DNA of 64,000 nucleotides from Adineta steineri (lineage: Eukaryota > Rotifera > Eurotatoria > Adinetida > Adinetidae). Below are positions 22,557-34,245 of this stretch, piece by piece; position 1 is the stretch's first letter, and each line of letters begins with the position of its first letter. Where the stretch lies: the NCBI GenBank assembly GCA_905250115.1, contig CAJNOI010000103.1, forward strand, positions 278,499 to 342,498, in the 5' to 3' direction. Position numbers and translations under genes: made by a program. Under the pieces are notes generated by a model. It saw nothing but the letters and a program-made list of their open reading frames with translations. It was not told the origin of the DNA and did no database searches.

Positions 22557-23158
22557 AAAAACTATATCGTTAATCTTTCATTTTTTGTTATTCTTTTTTC
22601 TTTTTATATTCAAGACGACTAATATCATCATAGATGAAAAGTCGTTCCTTTTTTAATCAGGATTCCAAAAAAAGAAAATATTACACATACACAGATAAAT
22701 AATGAAAATACCCAAAACAAACGATTTAATTATTATCAGATATAGACATAACCTAAAAATCTCTTTATCCAAATCAAAAAAGTTCTACTGCTTATTAGCG
22801 CAATCTATAGATAACACTGAGTATATTAAATGTAAACTGAATATTGTAACTTCTTATGGCACTGATGTAAATAACTTTTCAGGACTTTTGAAAGTAAAAT
22901 ATTCAATATTCTTTTTTTTTAAATTAAATTAAAATCTAAAGTTTATTGAAATTTGAATTAAAACATTTCTTCTATTTTCGTATATTTGATACGATTTCAG
23001 CACTAATCTTTCATGATAGGAATGAAAAATGATACCATAAATAGAAGCAAGTATTAGAAGGTTGCGTCCTTTTTTCTTACTATCATCTATATATAAAACG
23101 GCTTTCTATTAAGAGAAAGAACAAAAGAACACACATTATCTATTTGTTGATACAAAAA
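22557..23158. other. intergenic between PSMA3 and the decarboxylase
   Basis: Contains the 3' end of PSMA3 and the promoter of the next gene, including a TATA box listed separately. The plus-strand frame 22702-22932 is not supported by any feature. Confidence 0.5.
23088..23098 (+). promoter_or_regulatory. TATA box of the PLP decarboxylase gene
   Basis: TATATATAAAA lies 61 bp upstream of the ATG at 23159 on the same strand, leaving room for a roughly 30-nt 5' UTR. This is one of only a few clear TATA boxes in the window. Confidence 0.5.
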
Positions 23159-24854
23159 ATGCAACATTCTGACATGTACGGATTGATCTCACAAGCATCA
23201 AGGAAATTATATGAATCTGTTAGTAATGTTGAATCATTGAATCAATGGAAAATACAAATGATTGATTTAATTGATCAAATTTCTCAATTAAAATTAGCTT
23301 CATCATTAATAAATAATACAACAAATAATACATCGCTTGATCCTACTGATTGGTTATCAGCTAGAAATATCGCACACGAAACATTAGATTTATCTATAGA
23401 ACTAATTCAATCACGACGAGATCATGCTGTATGGCAACCAATTCCTGTTGAAGTTCGAGCAACTATTGATGATGAATCATTTCCTGAACAAGGTCAACCA
23501 TTATCAGCTATATGTCATGATACATTTAAATATATTGTACCATATAGTAGAGGCAATACACATCCTCGTTTTTGGGGATGGGCTATGGGTGAAAGTACAT
23601 TGGGTGGTATACTAGCTGATATGATTAGTTCAAGTATAAATATAAATGCAGGAGGTTGTACTCATACTGGTGTACTTGTTGAACGTAAAATTATTCAATG
23701 GATGCGGGAATTATTCGGTTTTCCTAAGAGTGAAAATGGTGGTTTAATTGTTAGTGGAACATCTGTAGCTACAATTATTTGTATGGCAACAGCACGTCGT
23801 CAATTTTTAACTAATGTTAGACAAGATGGAATTGTTAATGGACCACATTTGATAGTTTATACATCTACAGAAGTACATATTTGTATTGTTAAAGCATTGG
23901 AATTATTAGGATTTGGTTCGAAAGCAGTACATAAAATATCAGTCGATGATAATTTTTGTATGAAAATTGATGAATTAAAAAAAACAATAGAAATTGATCG
24001 TCAAAATGGTTTAACTCCATTTTGTATCGTTGGAAATGCAGGTATAGTGTCACAGTTCGTATTTTATGTAATATACTATAGATATGTATTTTACAGGAAC
24101 TGTAAATATGGGTGCTTTTGATAATCTTGTTGAACTTTCATTAATTGCTCGTACAGAAAAAATGTGGTTTCATGTTGATGGAGCTTTTGGTAGTTTAGTT
24201 ATACTTGATCCTCAACGTCATTATCTAGTACAAGGTGTTGAATTTGCTGATTCATTAGCATTTGATTTTCATAAATGGCTTCATTGTCCATATGATGCAG
24301 GTTGTGCTCTAATTCGTGATGGTACTCATCTTCAGTCAACATTTTCTGTACATCAATCATATTTAGCAAATGCAGAACGTGGTTGTGCAGGTGATACACC
24401 ATGGTTTTGTGATTTAGGTATTGAATTATCACGTTCATTTCGTGCATTAAAAGTATGGTTTATATTGAAAGAACATGGAACTAGAAAACTAGGTCAAAAA
24501 ATTGCAGATAATTGTGAACAAGCTCAATATCTAGTATCATTATTAGAAAAATATCAACATTTCATTTATATTATTCGTCCTGTTCCATTAAATATTGTTA
24601 ATTTTCGACTTCTACCTGAAGAATTAGATAAATCTAATCATAAATTGATCGATCAATTTAATAATGATCTTATTGCTGACATACAAATATCTGGCATTGC
24701 TGTAGCATCTACAACACGTATCTATGATCGACTTTATATACGTGTATGTATAATTAGTCATCGAAGTACTTTACAAGATTTTGATATTTTTGTCGATAAT
24801 CTTCTTTCATTATATCATATTCGAATTCAAAATATGAATCAATCAAAATATTAA
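23159..24854 (+). CDS. group II PLP-dependent amino-acid decarboxylase
   Basis: Removes the alpha-carboxyl of an amino acid with pyridoxal phosphate; the exact substrate cannot be read from sequence. Two exons, 23159-24041 and 24097-24854, join across a 55-nt intron and give 546 aa. The open frame extends further upstream without an ATG, so the ATG at 23159 is the start. Seen: family start region (HPRFWGW, ADMISSSININAGG), PLP phosphate region (GGLIVSGTSVA), Asp322 in HVDGAFG (binds the pyridine nitrogen), and Lys354 in DFHKWLHCPYDAG (Schiff base). The catalytic core is intact. Animal DDC/HDC/TDC normally read HVDAAYAG and NPHKW; the HVDGAFG and DFHKWL.CPYDAG forms are more like bacterial or fungal members, so a foreign origin is plausible. 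Alternatives: a divergent animal AADC paralogue. Confidence 0.88.
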
Positions 24855-25203
24855 ATCTATTACTATTGAATATTTTAATAGTAAAAGATGTATATAGAAA
24901 TTTTTTAAGGTTTATTCATGTAGAATTATTAAGGTGATAGTCATGGTGAGAATAGTTTTTGTATCTTCTTTAATTGTGTCATATTAGATTAGAGAAATGG
25001 AAATGAATTATTATTTTTAATCGTATTTGTTGTTTAGTTTGATAATAAAATAATTTTCGCATAATAATATACAGATAGAAAGGAACACGCTCTTTGCTAA
25101 TAACATCCCATAAAATCTATTGATTATTCATTTTCTTTATTAAATATTCCAAAAAACAAAATAGACAATATATCTGACTTTTTTTAACAAAAAAAACGCA
25201 AAT
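24855..25203. other. intergenic, convergent gene ends
   Basis: A 349-bp spacer between the 3' ends of the decarboxylase (plus) and the NKAPD1-like gene (minus). AATAAAAT at about 25047 may be a poly(A) signal. Nothing else is seen. Confidence 0.5.
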
Positions 25204-25704
25204 TTAACTTCTTGATCTATGTTTTCGTTTCGTTTTCTTCTTATCTTCTTCACTTTTTCTTCTTTTACGATGTTTTGAATGTTTTTTCTTTCTCTTTTCA
25301 TCTTCACTACTTGTTAATTCATCGTGTTTGGATCTATTGACTTGTTTTTCATATTCTTTTGGATATCGCTGCATAAAAAATGCATGATCCCATCGATCAG
25401 CATTTACACCAAGATTAGATGGTAATGGTGGACCAAAGTCAGCTTGTATTTGATTATTATTATTATTATTATTATTTGGTTGTTTTTTACTTTCCTTATC
25501 AGTTGACGATGATGATGATGAACGATGTTTTCGAGAATAAGATTTACGTCTTACATTTGGTGATCGTGATCGTGATCGTCGTTGTTTATTATTGTTGTCT
25601 CGTTCTTGTTCACGTCGACGCCACATTGACTCTTCTTCTGTAAGACGATTATGAAACGAAACATGAGTAATTGATCTTTTAAGAAAACGATGACGAGATG
25701 ACAT
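25204..25704 (-). CDS. NKAPD1: NKAPD1-like basic SR/K-rich nuclear protein
   Basis: Single exon, 166 aa, starting at the ATG at 25704. The N-terminal block (RHRFLKRSITHVSFHNRL followed by EEESMWRRREQER) and the central ADRWDHAFFMQRYPKEYEKQ match the two conserved blocks of animal NKAPD1 (C11orf57) proteins: LLRN.I.HTDAHNKI.EESDMW and PDRWGHSGYKELYPEEFE. Between and after them are RS dipeptides (RSRSRSP), a poly-Asn run coded by an ATT/AAT repeat, and a Lys/Arg-rich tail (KKKHSKHRKRRK) that should act as a nuclear signal. The human protein is longer, mainly in the Lys-rich tail. Molecular function of the family is poorly known. It lies 259 bp head-to-head from the diacylglycerol kinase gene. 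Confidence 0.72.
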   Translation of the reverse strand: MSSRHRFLKRSITHVSFHNRLTEEESMWRRREQERDNNNKQRRSRSRSPNVRRKSYSRKHRSSSSSSTDKESKKQPNNNNNNNNQIQADFGPPLPSNLGVNADRWDHAFFMQRYPKEYEKQVNRSKHDELTSSEDEKRKKKHSKHRKRRKSEEDKKKTKRKHRSRS

Positions 25705-25963
25705 TTGAAAATGTATTGAAATGATCCTTTACTATTTACGCTACATATATATGGTGAAGAATGAAAAAAATTTGATGGTTCACAATTGACCAATTAGAAA
25801 ACAGTAAACAATATACATTCCATTAAATAGATTAATATTTTTTCTTATGATATATATTCATAACTTCAGTATTTCATATACTGAATTCATTTCAAATATT
25901 TAAATGTTCCATCTCGATCACTAATATGTTCTATTGAAGTAAAAACATTTTTTCTTAATCAAA

Positions 25964-27574
25964 ATGGATCCACCGAATGATAATAATGCATCGACAATGC
26001 AAAAACCATTAATGGAAATAACGGAAAAAGATGCATTTAAAGAGAAAATAATTGCATTTGTCAATCCAAAATCGTATGAATTTAGTATATTTATAAATAA
26101 AATAAATTTTTTTTTATTTTATTTTAAAGTGGTGGTTTACAAGGTCAACTAGTATTTGAACAATTAACTGTTCAAATAGGTAAAGATAATGTTTATGATC
26201 TTGTCAAAGATCATGGACCACAAAGAGGTTTAAAAGAAAATCAATATCAAAAAAATTTAAGAATCATTGGTTAGTACTTTTCTTCTCTCTTCTCTAATTT
26301 TAATATAGTTATATCATATTGATTAATAGCATGTGGTGGAGATGGAACAGTTGGTTGGGTCTTATCAGCACTTGATGTATCTCAAATGCAATATATGGAT
26401 TTCGTTAGTGTCGGAGTTATTCCATTAGGAACAGGAAATGATATGGCTAGATTTCTTGGATGGGGTGTTGGTTACCATGGTGAAGCATTAGCACCAGTTA
26501 TTCAATCATTAGCTGGTTCAGAAACACGTCTACTCGATCGATGGCAAATCGATGTTCAACCAACAGCTCATACAGGAATATCCAGTTTAAAAGTTAGTTA
26601 ATACAAATACGACTTCAAATTACAAAAAACCAATACCTATTTATTTTTAGATTCCACAACCTGTTTTTAATAATTATCTAAGTTTTGGCGCAGATGCTCA
26701 GGTATATATTATATACAAGTTTTACTAAATAGCAGAACTATATACTTCAAAAAAAGAACTTAATTCATATTCAATCGTATCGTGATAATTAGTTAGTTAT
26801 TCAAATTAATTACATTTCAGCATATATTATAATTGAGTTTTTTTCATTGGTCAAAATGACATATTTCTATTACTTTTTATTTTTAGATTGCACTTGATTT
26901 CCATGAGAAGCGTAATGCTAGTCCACGGCGTTATGCTAATCGAGTATTTAATAAATTTGCTTATGGCTGTATTAGTTGGTAAGTTATTGATGTGAAAAAT
27001 TTGTTTCTTTTTCATACTAGAATATTTATTAGTAATACATTTATTGATCGTCGATATTTATTTGGAAATATTGTAAATTTTTTTGAACTTCATGTTGATG
27101 GAAGAAATATGGATGAAGAACTATTTCAATTTCGACCTGATGCTATACTTATTTTAAATATAGCATCATATGCGGCAGGAACAAACCCATGGCAAGGAGT
27201 TTATGATAGTCTTTGGTGTGCAAGATCACAAGCGGATGATGATCGTTTTCGTGAACAAAGTTGTTCCGATGGTTATTTAGAAATTATTGGTTTTAAACAT
27301 TTTGAATTAGCACGTATTCAACTTGGACGACGTGGACATCGAATTGCACAAGGTAAAAAAGATAAGATCTCGATTATTTTTTGAAAATATGTTTTTGTTT
27401 AAATTAGGAAATGAAATAAAATTAAGAATTCGACGAGATTTACCAATGGAAATCGATGGTGAACCATTCTTACTTGGTCCTTGTCAGATTACAATTACAC
27501 GAAAGAATCAAGCGCGAATGATTATTACTGAGCGAAGCCAAGCAGCTCATCAAATTCAATCAAAACGAGTTTAA
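25964..27574 (+). CDS. diacylglycerol kinase, catalytic-only form
   Basis: Phosphorylates diacylglycerol to phosphatidic acid, ending DAG signalling. Seven exons keep phase: 25964-26073, 26130-26269, 26330-26592, 26651-26701, 26887-26978, 27033-27352 and 27408-27574, giving 380 aa. The catalytic domain (about 33-160) shows FVNPKSGG, the ATP-binding CGGDGTVGW (about 85-93) and PLGTGNDMAR; the accessory domain (about 175-365) shows FNNYLSFGADAQIALDFHE, ILNIASYAAGTNPW, DGYLEIIG and MEIDGEP. There are no C1, PH, EF-hand or ankyrin modules, unlike almost all animal DGKs; the domain sequence is closest by eye to DGK-epsilon. The start is well placed, only about 30 residues before the domain. Activity looks intact. 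How it reaches membrane without C1 domains is unclear. Confidence 0.9.
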
Positions 27575-28052
27575 AATTGTAAGAATGATCCATATTTTCT
27601 TTTTCTTACAAAACCTAGTCATCTGTGGTAACAGTCATTTAAACCTGAATGAATGTGAATTTAGAGACCTTCAATCATTATATCGTATATACACATATAT
27701 TTTTGATTCATTCTGCCGCACGATATTATAATTATTCCTTTAATTCTCTTCTTGCTTACAGATGCGTGTTTATTAGTCTTTTTCTTTTTGTGTTCTAACT
27801 AATATCTATGCGTGTGTATGATCTACTACACATTCTCTACTAATATTTGTTCTCTTTCTTTTGATAAATTTTAAATTTAAATATGAGTAGCCTCAGTCGG
27901 GTGCTTTCTTTTGTTTTTCTATTGAAATTAGAAATGAAAAAAATAAAAAAGAAGTATAATGTTCGATGTTTAGTAACTATTTTAATGAAATAGATTGTAA
28001 AATTTTTATTTGTAAAGTAAAATTCAAAAAAAAAAATAAATAAAAATATCTT
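27575..28052. other. intergenic, convergent gene ends
   Basis: Holds the 3' flank of the DGK gene and of the B-box gene on the other strand. AT-rich; AATAAA-like signals occur near 28037 and 27938. No gene is seen. Confidence 0.5.
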
Positions 28053-29120
28053 CTAGTTGATTATACGTATACAATTACCAATACCACCTAATCCAACAAC
28101 TATTTTCCATGGAAGTGGACATTTTTTATCATCAATTCGTATTTGTAATAGAGTTTTTGTTCGAGGATGAGCAAGATAAATTCGTCGTTGATTACAATCT
28201 AATGTTAATATTATTTCATCACCTTCTAAAATATCACTCATACATTGTTTTCCTCGACTCCGACCATTTGATATCCAATAACTATCAAGCCACCAACCAT
28301 TAATAGCAGTAGTAAAAAAAACCGACGAAGGATCCATTTGAGAATATGTAACAATACCAATAAAAAATGTTTCATTAGCTTTTTTCTTAATTTGAAAGCG
28401 AATATGATGGGTGCCGTTTAAATATTGATGAAAACCAAAAACATTAACAGATCTGTGTAGATCATCTCCGAAATATGTAGCAGTAAGATCATTTTCTGAT
28501 AATGCAATCTGTTGATCTTTTTTATTAAATTTTTCATGATTGATTAATATTGGATTTTGATTAAATGTTCGAATCGGTTCTGTCCAAGGACATAATTCCC
28601 GAGGAATCTTCACTTTAATCAAGTGAATAATTGAATTTTGATCATCATTATCAAAAGGACATGTACTTATTGATTGTTCTAGATCGTAACGAAGTTCATT
28701 AAGCTGAACGGCCCATTTCTTAAAATCAAGTTCTGTATAATCTTCTGATGTTCTACTAAATTGAAGTTCATTAGTTAGTTGAGCAACTATTGTTGTCATT
28801 TTTTCTCTTGACTTCTTAAATAATTCATTCAAATCAACTCGAGCTTGATGTGCTGCTTGTTGGATTCTATCAATTGATTCTTGTTCCCATTCGTCTATAT
28901 GAGATAAAAATGAATTTATATCAGTATTTTTATTAATATCTCGTTGAAGAGCATCACATTCTTGACCAATAGTATCCATCTGTACAGCAAGTTCTTGTCG
29001 ATGTTCATCAGAATGTTTTCGACAAAATGATTGTTGACAACCATCACATGTAAATACACCACCACCTTTATCACATTTAAAACATGGTTTTTTTTGTGTT
29101 GTTGTTATTATTGTTGTCAT
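28053..29120 (-). CDS. B-box zinc-finger protein with coiled coil and SPRY-like C-terminus
   Basis: I place the start at the ATG at 29120 (355 aa). The frame is open 65 codons further upstream, but a splice acceptor-like TTTAG sits two bases before this ATG and the upstream translation has no domain. Residues 9-40 form a B-box-type zinc site (CFKCDKGGGVFTCDGCQQSFCRKHSDEH: CxxC, CxxC, C, H.H ligands). A helical region with regular hydrophobics follows (about 45-165). The C-terminal 150 residues (VNVFGFHQYLNGTHHIRFQI, FFIGIVTY, GDEIILTLDCNQRRIYL) read as a SPRY/TRIM-like beta-sandwich. No RING finger is present, so it is a TRIM-like protein without E3 motif. Such single-exon B-box proteins are, as I recall, expanded in bdelloids. 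Function unknown. Confidence 0.75.
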   Translation of the reverse strand: MTTIITTTQKKPCFKCDKGGGVFTCDGCQQSFCRKHSDEHRQELAVQMDTIGQECDALQRDINKNTDINSFLSHIDEWEQESIDRIQQAAHQARVDLNELFKKSREKMTTIVAQLTNELQFSRTSEDYTELDFKKWAVQLNELRYDLEQSISTCPFDNDDQNSIIHLIKVKIPRELCPWTEPIRTFNQNPILINHEKFNKKDQQIALSENDLTATYFGDDLHRSVNVFGFHQYLNGTHHIRFQIKKKANETFFIGIVTYSQMDPSSVFFTTAINGWWLDSYWISNGRSRGKQCMSDILEGDEIILTLDCNQRRIYLAHPRTKTLLQIRIDDKKCPLPWKIVVGLGGIGNCIRIIN

Positions 29121-29432
29121 ATCTAAACTTTTACAATTTATTCCCTGTTGATAAATATAGGACAATAAATTGTTGAAGGTCCCTGTTGTGTAGAAAGAAA
29201 AAAAGAGAATGAATTCGTCCTTTGATGAAAGGGTAAAATCAATGCGACATCTTCCAATATCATCGCGCAAACAAAAATTTTCATTATGCATACATATAGA
29301 TTGTTCTCTATTCAAAAATCATCTGTTATTTTCTGAGAATACGCTATATTGAAAATTTATTGCTTAAAAAAATATTAGATAACTACAATAAAAATAAAAG
29401 CATTATCGTTATTTATCGAATTTGATTTATTA
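29121..29432. other. short intergenic between B-box gene and WDR54
   Basis: 312 bp. It holds the 3' end of WDR54 and, probably, the 5' leader and promoter of the B-box gene, both on the minus strand. AATAAA-type signals on the minus strand would be for WDR54; none is unambiguous. Confidence 0.4.
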
Positions 29433-30889
29433 TCACGCACGAAGAACTATAATTTCATTCGAATCATATACTGAAACGGCGATATCAGCATGGTTTAAAT
29501 TCATAAATTTCACTCCAACTAATGGATTATTTTCAATATGATGATTACATTCATGTGAAATCTAAACAAAAGAAAAATGCTCTTGTGTTCTAAATAAAAA
29601 TCAAAAATCTACTTGTAAATCTTCTGCATCACCAGATAATTTCCAAATTCTAACATAACAATCATCACTAACAGAAGCTATTAAACCTTCTTCATTACAA
29701 TCAATTGCATTGATACATCTTGCATGTGCAGTAATTGAACCAATCATTTGAACTAAATTATTTTTGTTTAAATTATTAAAAAAACATAGAAATTCAATTT
29801 TTGTCTGTCTTCTTACCATTTTCAATATCAAAAATTCGAAGCATACCATGAGCATAACCAGCTATAAGACAATTATTCCACATTGCTAATGATGTTATAC
29901 CACTATTATCAAGTGGTTCAATTTGATTTATTTGTGACATTGTACCAATATTCCAAATCAATATCATTCCACTTGTATCACTTGAAACTAAATATTCATT
30001 ATTTGATACTAAATCTGTTATACCATATTGATGGCCTATATAACATTAAAAAAATTAGATCAAAATATTTTCAAAATGATTTATTTACCAGCAAGAGTTT
30101 CTTTTAAAAATATATTTGTACCTTTTGGAGGAATATTAAAAACGAGAATTTCACCTTGATGATTACCTAAGAGGAAATATGATGTATATATATATATATA
30201 TGAATGGTAATTTACACTTACCAATGCAAAGTAAATTTTGATCAACACCTGTAATACCTCGAGCATAAATAGACGCTTCTAAACATCATATATATGTATG
30301 ATATAAATTTCATTGAATATTTATTTTCTATTTAACCTGTTCGATTGGGAGGAGTTTTATCAGTCATATGTATATGAAGATTTGTTGTTCCATCCGGTTC
30401 AAAAATCTACATTGAAAAAAAACCATTAAAAAAATTTTCATTCTATAATATTTCCTACCTGAATACTTTTTGTACAAGCCAAAACTAATAGACTTCGAAC
30501 TGGTAAATTAACAAATGCAGCCTATTGAAAACAATAATAAAAATAAGATACATTAGTTCTATTCTTTTACTTGAATAACATAAGCAGTAAATCGACTATC
30601 ATTTTCCATTACAGGTTTATTATTGCTTCCTGGTGTTCGACACATAACTTGACCTTGGATTTGTTTAGTTCCATCTTCGGATACGGTAGCCTAAATTATA
30701 TAATTAACATGTAAATATTTTTTGAGAAATTTCATATTTAACCATAGCAAAACTAGTTTTATATGATACGCCAAACATTGCTGATCGACGTGATTTTGAC
30801 GAACGAAGAATTGCAAGATTATTTGGCAAATGGGATGCACTCCATTTTACAGAGATTGATTGAGACGATTTTTTATAAGTAATTGACAT
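29433..30889 (-). CDS. WDR54: WD repeat-containing protein 54
   Basis: Nine exons keep phase: 30743-30889, 30571-30690, 30459-30521, 30337-30406, 30222-30278, 30089-30166, 29817-30035, 29613-29752 and 29433-29561, giving 340 aa (human WDR54 has 334). The characteristic stretches match: NNLAILRSS at the start, LPVRSLLVLACTKSIQIFEPDG, YARGITG...LLCIGNHQGEILVFNIPPKG, LAGHQYGITDL, AGYAHGMLRIFD and ITAHARCINAIDCNEEG with VSDDCYVRIWKLS. It should fold as one beta-propeller. In mammals WDR54 has been linked to EGF receptor signalling and is found in ciliated cells; its core role is not settled. Intron 5 (30223-30277 side) is not unusual, but an (AT)n run sits in the intron at 30185-30201. Confidence 0.93.
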
Positions 30890-31528
30890 ATCAGAAATGG
30901 ATTATCTAAGAAAGACAAAAAAAATTTAACAATTCAGGTTAATCTTAATCATTCTCAATAAAATCTAATAGACTAAGACAATAATTTTTTCTATGAAAAC
31001 ATAAAATATATACACACAACATGTCAAGTATTTAAAGCTAATTGGTTTTTGCTACTTCATGGATTTCACCATGACACTAATTGCATTTTTTAGATGTGTT
31101 AATTATATTAGCTACATATTTTAAATACTCAAGTTGAACAAAAACGGATGAGCGGTCTACTAAATTATTTTGACATTTATTAGAGTGCTAGAGACATTTT
31201 AATTCGTCCATTACCATATATCATTACATAGTAATGCCTCTATTCTATCAGATTAAACATTAATGCACTTTTATAAACGTCATATTTTCTATAATAAAAT
31301 TTATATTTAATCTTAAAAATAAATTTCTATATTAGATAATTTTAATAAATTACTTTATATAAAAAATGAATATCCTTGTTTACTTGTTTATTTTTTTAAC
31401 CTATCGTCATTTGTCCATTGATTCGTTCAGTCTTTTTCATTCATATAGTTTCTTAATCTTAACATACCATACTATACTATTTAAATAATCTATATTTTTT
31501 TTAAGATTTTCAAACATCTCCTAACGAC
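30890..31528. other. divergent intergenic region between WDR54 and RPS18
   Basis: 639 bp holding two divergent promoters. A good 3' splice site (TTTTTTTTAAG, ending at 31505) lies 24 nt before the RPS18 start codon; it could be the acceptor of a 5' UTR intron or of a trans-spliced leader, which bdelloids are known to use. No TATA box is evident for either gene. Confidence 0.5.
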
Positions 31529-31996
31529 ATGTCGTCACCATTAATTCAACCCGAAAAATTTCAACATATTCTTCGTGTTCTTAACACAAATATTGATGGT
31601 CGTCGTAAAGCTGGTTATGCTTTAACAGCTATTAAAGGTGTCGGTCGTCGTTTTGCTCATGTTGTTTTACGAAAGGCTGATGTTGATGCTTCAAAACGTG
31701 CTGGTGAAATGACTGAAGAAGAAGTCGAACGTGTTATTACAATTATTGCTAATCCACGTCAATATAAAATCCCAGATTGGTTTCTCAATAGACAAAAAGA
31801 TATCAAAGATGGCAAATACTCACAAGCAACATCTAACAATCTTGATACAAAAGTTCGTGATGATTTAGAACGTATGAAAAAAATTCGAGTCCATCGTGGT
31901 CTTCGTCATTACTGGAATTTACGTGTACGTGGTCAACATACAAAAACAACTGGTCGACGCGGTCGTACTGTTGGTGTATCGAAAAAGAAAGCATAA
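31529..31996 (+). CDS. RPS18: 40S ribosomal protein S18 (uS13)
   Basis: Structural protein of the small ribosomal subunit head. A single 155-codon exon. The match to animal RPS18 is nearly complete: [24 protein letters not shown] start, [14 protein letters not shown] helix-two-turn motif, [34 protein letters not shown] and [13 protein letters not shown] at the end. Coding sequence is intronless here, whereas many animal copies are split. Base use is less AT-biased than its neighbours, as expected for a highly expressed gene. The first AATAAA-like signals follow at about 32079. Confidence 0.98.
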   Translation: MSSPLIQPEKFQHILRVLNTNIDGRRKAGYALTAIKGVGRRFAHVVLRKADVDASKRAGEMTEEEVERVITIIANPRQYKIPDWFLNRQKDIKDGKYSQATSNNLDTKVRDDLERMKKIRVHRGLRHYWNLRVRGQHTKTTGRRGRTVGVSKKKA

Positions 31997-34245
31997 AACC
32001 AACGATGAGATTTTTATTGTTTTTGATCTTGTTATTTATCATCGTTAGAAAAAAAAAAGATTAAAGACAAAAAAATTTAAAATAAATAACAACTAGAAGA
32101 AAAGAACTTCGTATTTTTTTTCCTCATCTAAACTAGTATAAAAACGATAATCTAAGTTAAATCAGACAAAAGATAAAATTTTCGAATGCTATACAATATT
32201 TCTATAGGGAATGATTAACTTTTGAATATTTTAATGATTTTGGACTTGCTATGCATTTTCTAGTATTGAAAAATATAGATGTTTAGTATCGAATAGAAGT
32301 TTCTAGTATAAGAAGTAAATCAGAATTCTATATTTTTATGCTTGCTAAAAATCGAATGAATGAATTCAGACTAATTAGGAAATCGAAAAAAGAATTTTAT
32401 CTCGTATTTTTCAATCGAGCTGTGTTGTAAAGAAAACTTGAATGTAAACTTTTAAACTGATTCCTATTAAATTAATAGCGAAGAAACTTTTCCTTAAACT
32501 ATACTATATAATCTTATCAGATAGATTAATGGTAAATATTATGAATCATATAAAAAAATGATAGATTATTATTGGCGTCAGTAAAAATTCTAAATGGACT
32601 CACTATAAAGGTTGCATACTTTCTTTATCGTCATATTGATATATTTAGAAAGATAACATTGGCATTGATCATTGTGTACAAGTGTAAAAGAAACGTCAAG
32701 AATGCAAAACAAATCCACCTCCTCATTATTACTCAGATATTTCAGAATTATTAAAAATATTATTGAATTAAATAAAAACGATATTGTTGCCTAAAATTCA
32801 TATGTAATTAGATGAGTATTATCATAAACTTACGTAATACTGATTCAAATACTAGAAAAGACTTATTTCTTAAATCTATACCGATTAATATCTATCATAA
32901 TTATAATAAATTCATTGTAGCTATAGAGATTTCAATAAATATGTTCAAAGCAACAAGTTAAGCTATTAGTATAATCACATTTCACATTGTTTTCTATACG
33001 GAAGGTAGATATATATATTAGTCCAACTGATCATGGATCCCTTTAAATATCAGCTTGATTGACACTGTACATACCTAGTTGAAATCAAACAATGTCGAAC
33101 TTATTAGTATAGAGAAGAAGTTTGACTAATAAATTCATTAAGTTTGAACAATCTTATTTAATTTAATTTATTGATGATAACAATGCACCTATGACAATCT
33201 TCAAACTAGAACATGGTTATAATTATGGTATATTTATTCTTTCGATACGAAACTATAATAAAAACGAGTGCACTCGTCAAGAATTACAATACACTGATAA
33301 CATCTATTGTTTTTCCTATATCTCGTCACGTACGGTGGCAGACACTTTAAGTCCAATTTAAAAATAGAACACTATAATGTTTCATTATTCTCTACATATA
33401 TATGCATAATAGTATAAAACTTAAGTCTAGATTTTGTAGAGATCTAACATAATGAAGAAATTCAATATTTCTACCATCTGCACTGAACGAATAGTTCAAA
33501 AAGAAGATTGTCGAAGTATTTTAATCCAATATGAATGATAGCAGTTTTGAAAAAAGGATAAATCTTAAGATTATGTCTCTATTTGTTATTCATTAACATA
33601 GAAAATATCTGAATCAACTGGTAGGATGGACTTCGATGCGAAAATATTCCAGTAATTCTTGATAAGTTTAAAGATATTCGAATACTTTAGAATATTTAGC
33701 AAAACTTCGCTAAAAAGAAGTACAAATTGAGAACAATCTTATTGTAAATCTCTAATGGTAAATTTGCTTTCCATTATATAGAGTTCTACGAGTTTCGATC
33801 GAACTAAATATTTGTATTCACAAAGAGCATAATGATAAATCTATGTTTTAAACTATAGCACGAAATCATTCTCAAAGTTCTTTCTTATAGAAGTAAAACT
33901 ATGAAATAATGATAACAGACTTACAATTACCAATATTATGTGCATAATAAAAGGCAATTGTCTACATCGTTAAGAACTTTTTAATTATTTGATCAGAAAG
34001 AAAACATATTCTTCGAATAGCTACAACAATACTCTACACTCTTGAAAATTGAAGTCCTATCAAGTGATAATCTTCTTTTTGTATAAGAATTTTCATCCTT
34101 TACCGTATAATTTCGAAAGAAAAAGTAGTTGCTTTGCAAAGTAATATATTTAAATTATAAAATTTAAAGAACAAAATATTATATTGAAGCTATACGGAAA
34201 AATACGCTGTTGTATTATTTGATAAAAAATAAAATTAGTTCATTC
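31997..34245. other. 2.2-kb intergenic, no gene supported
   Basis: AT-rich. Dinucleotide AT runs and short frames only (for example 32572-32754, which lacks any recognisable feature). I see no RNA gene, element or repeat unit that I can define. Confidence 0.5.

Noticed and set aside
23144..23158. Upstream extension of the decarboxylase frame
   Set aside because: The frame opens at TTG, not ATG; the first ATG is at 23159.
28053..29315. Longer 420-aa form of the B-box protein
   Set aside because: The extra 65 residues have no domain and are preceded by an acceptor-like site beside the later ATG; the shorter form is preferred, though not proven.
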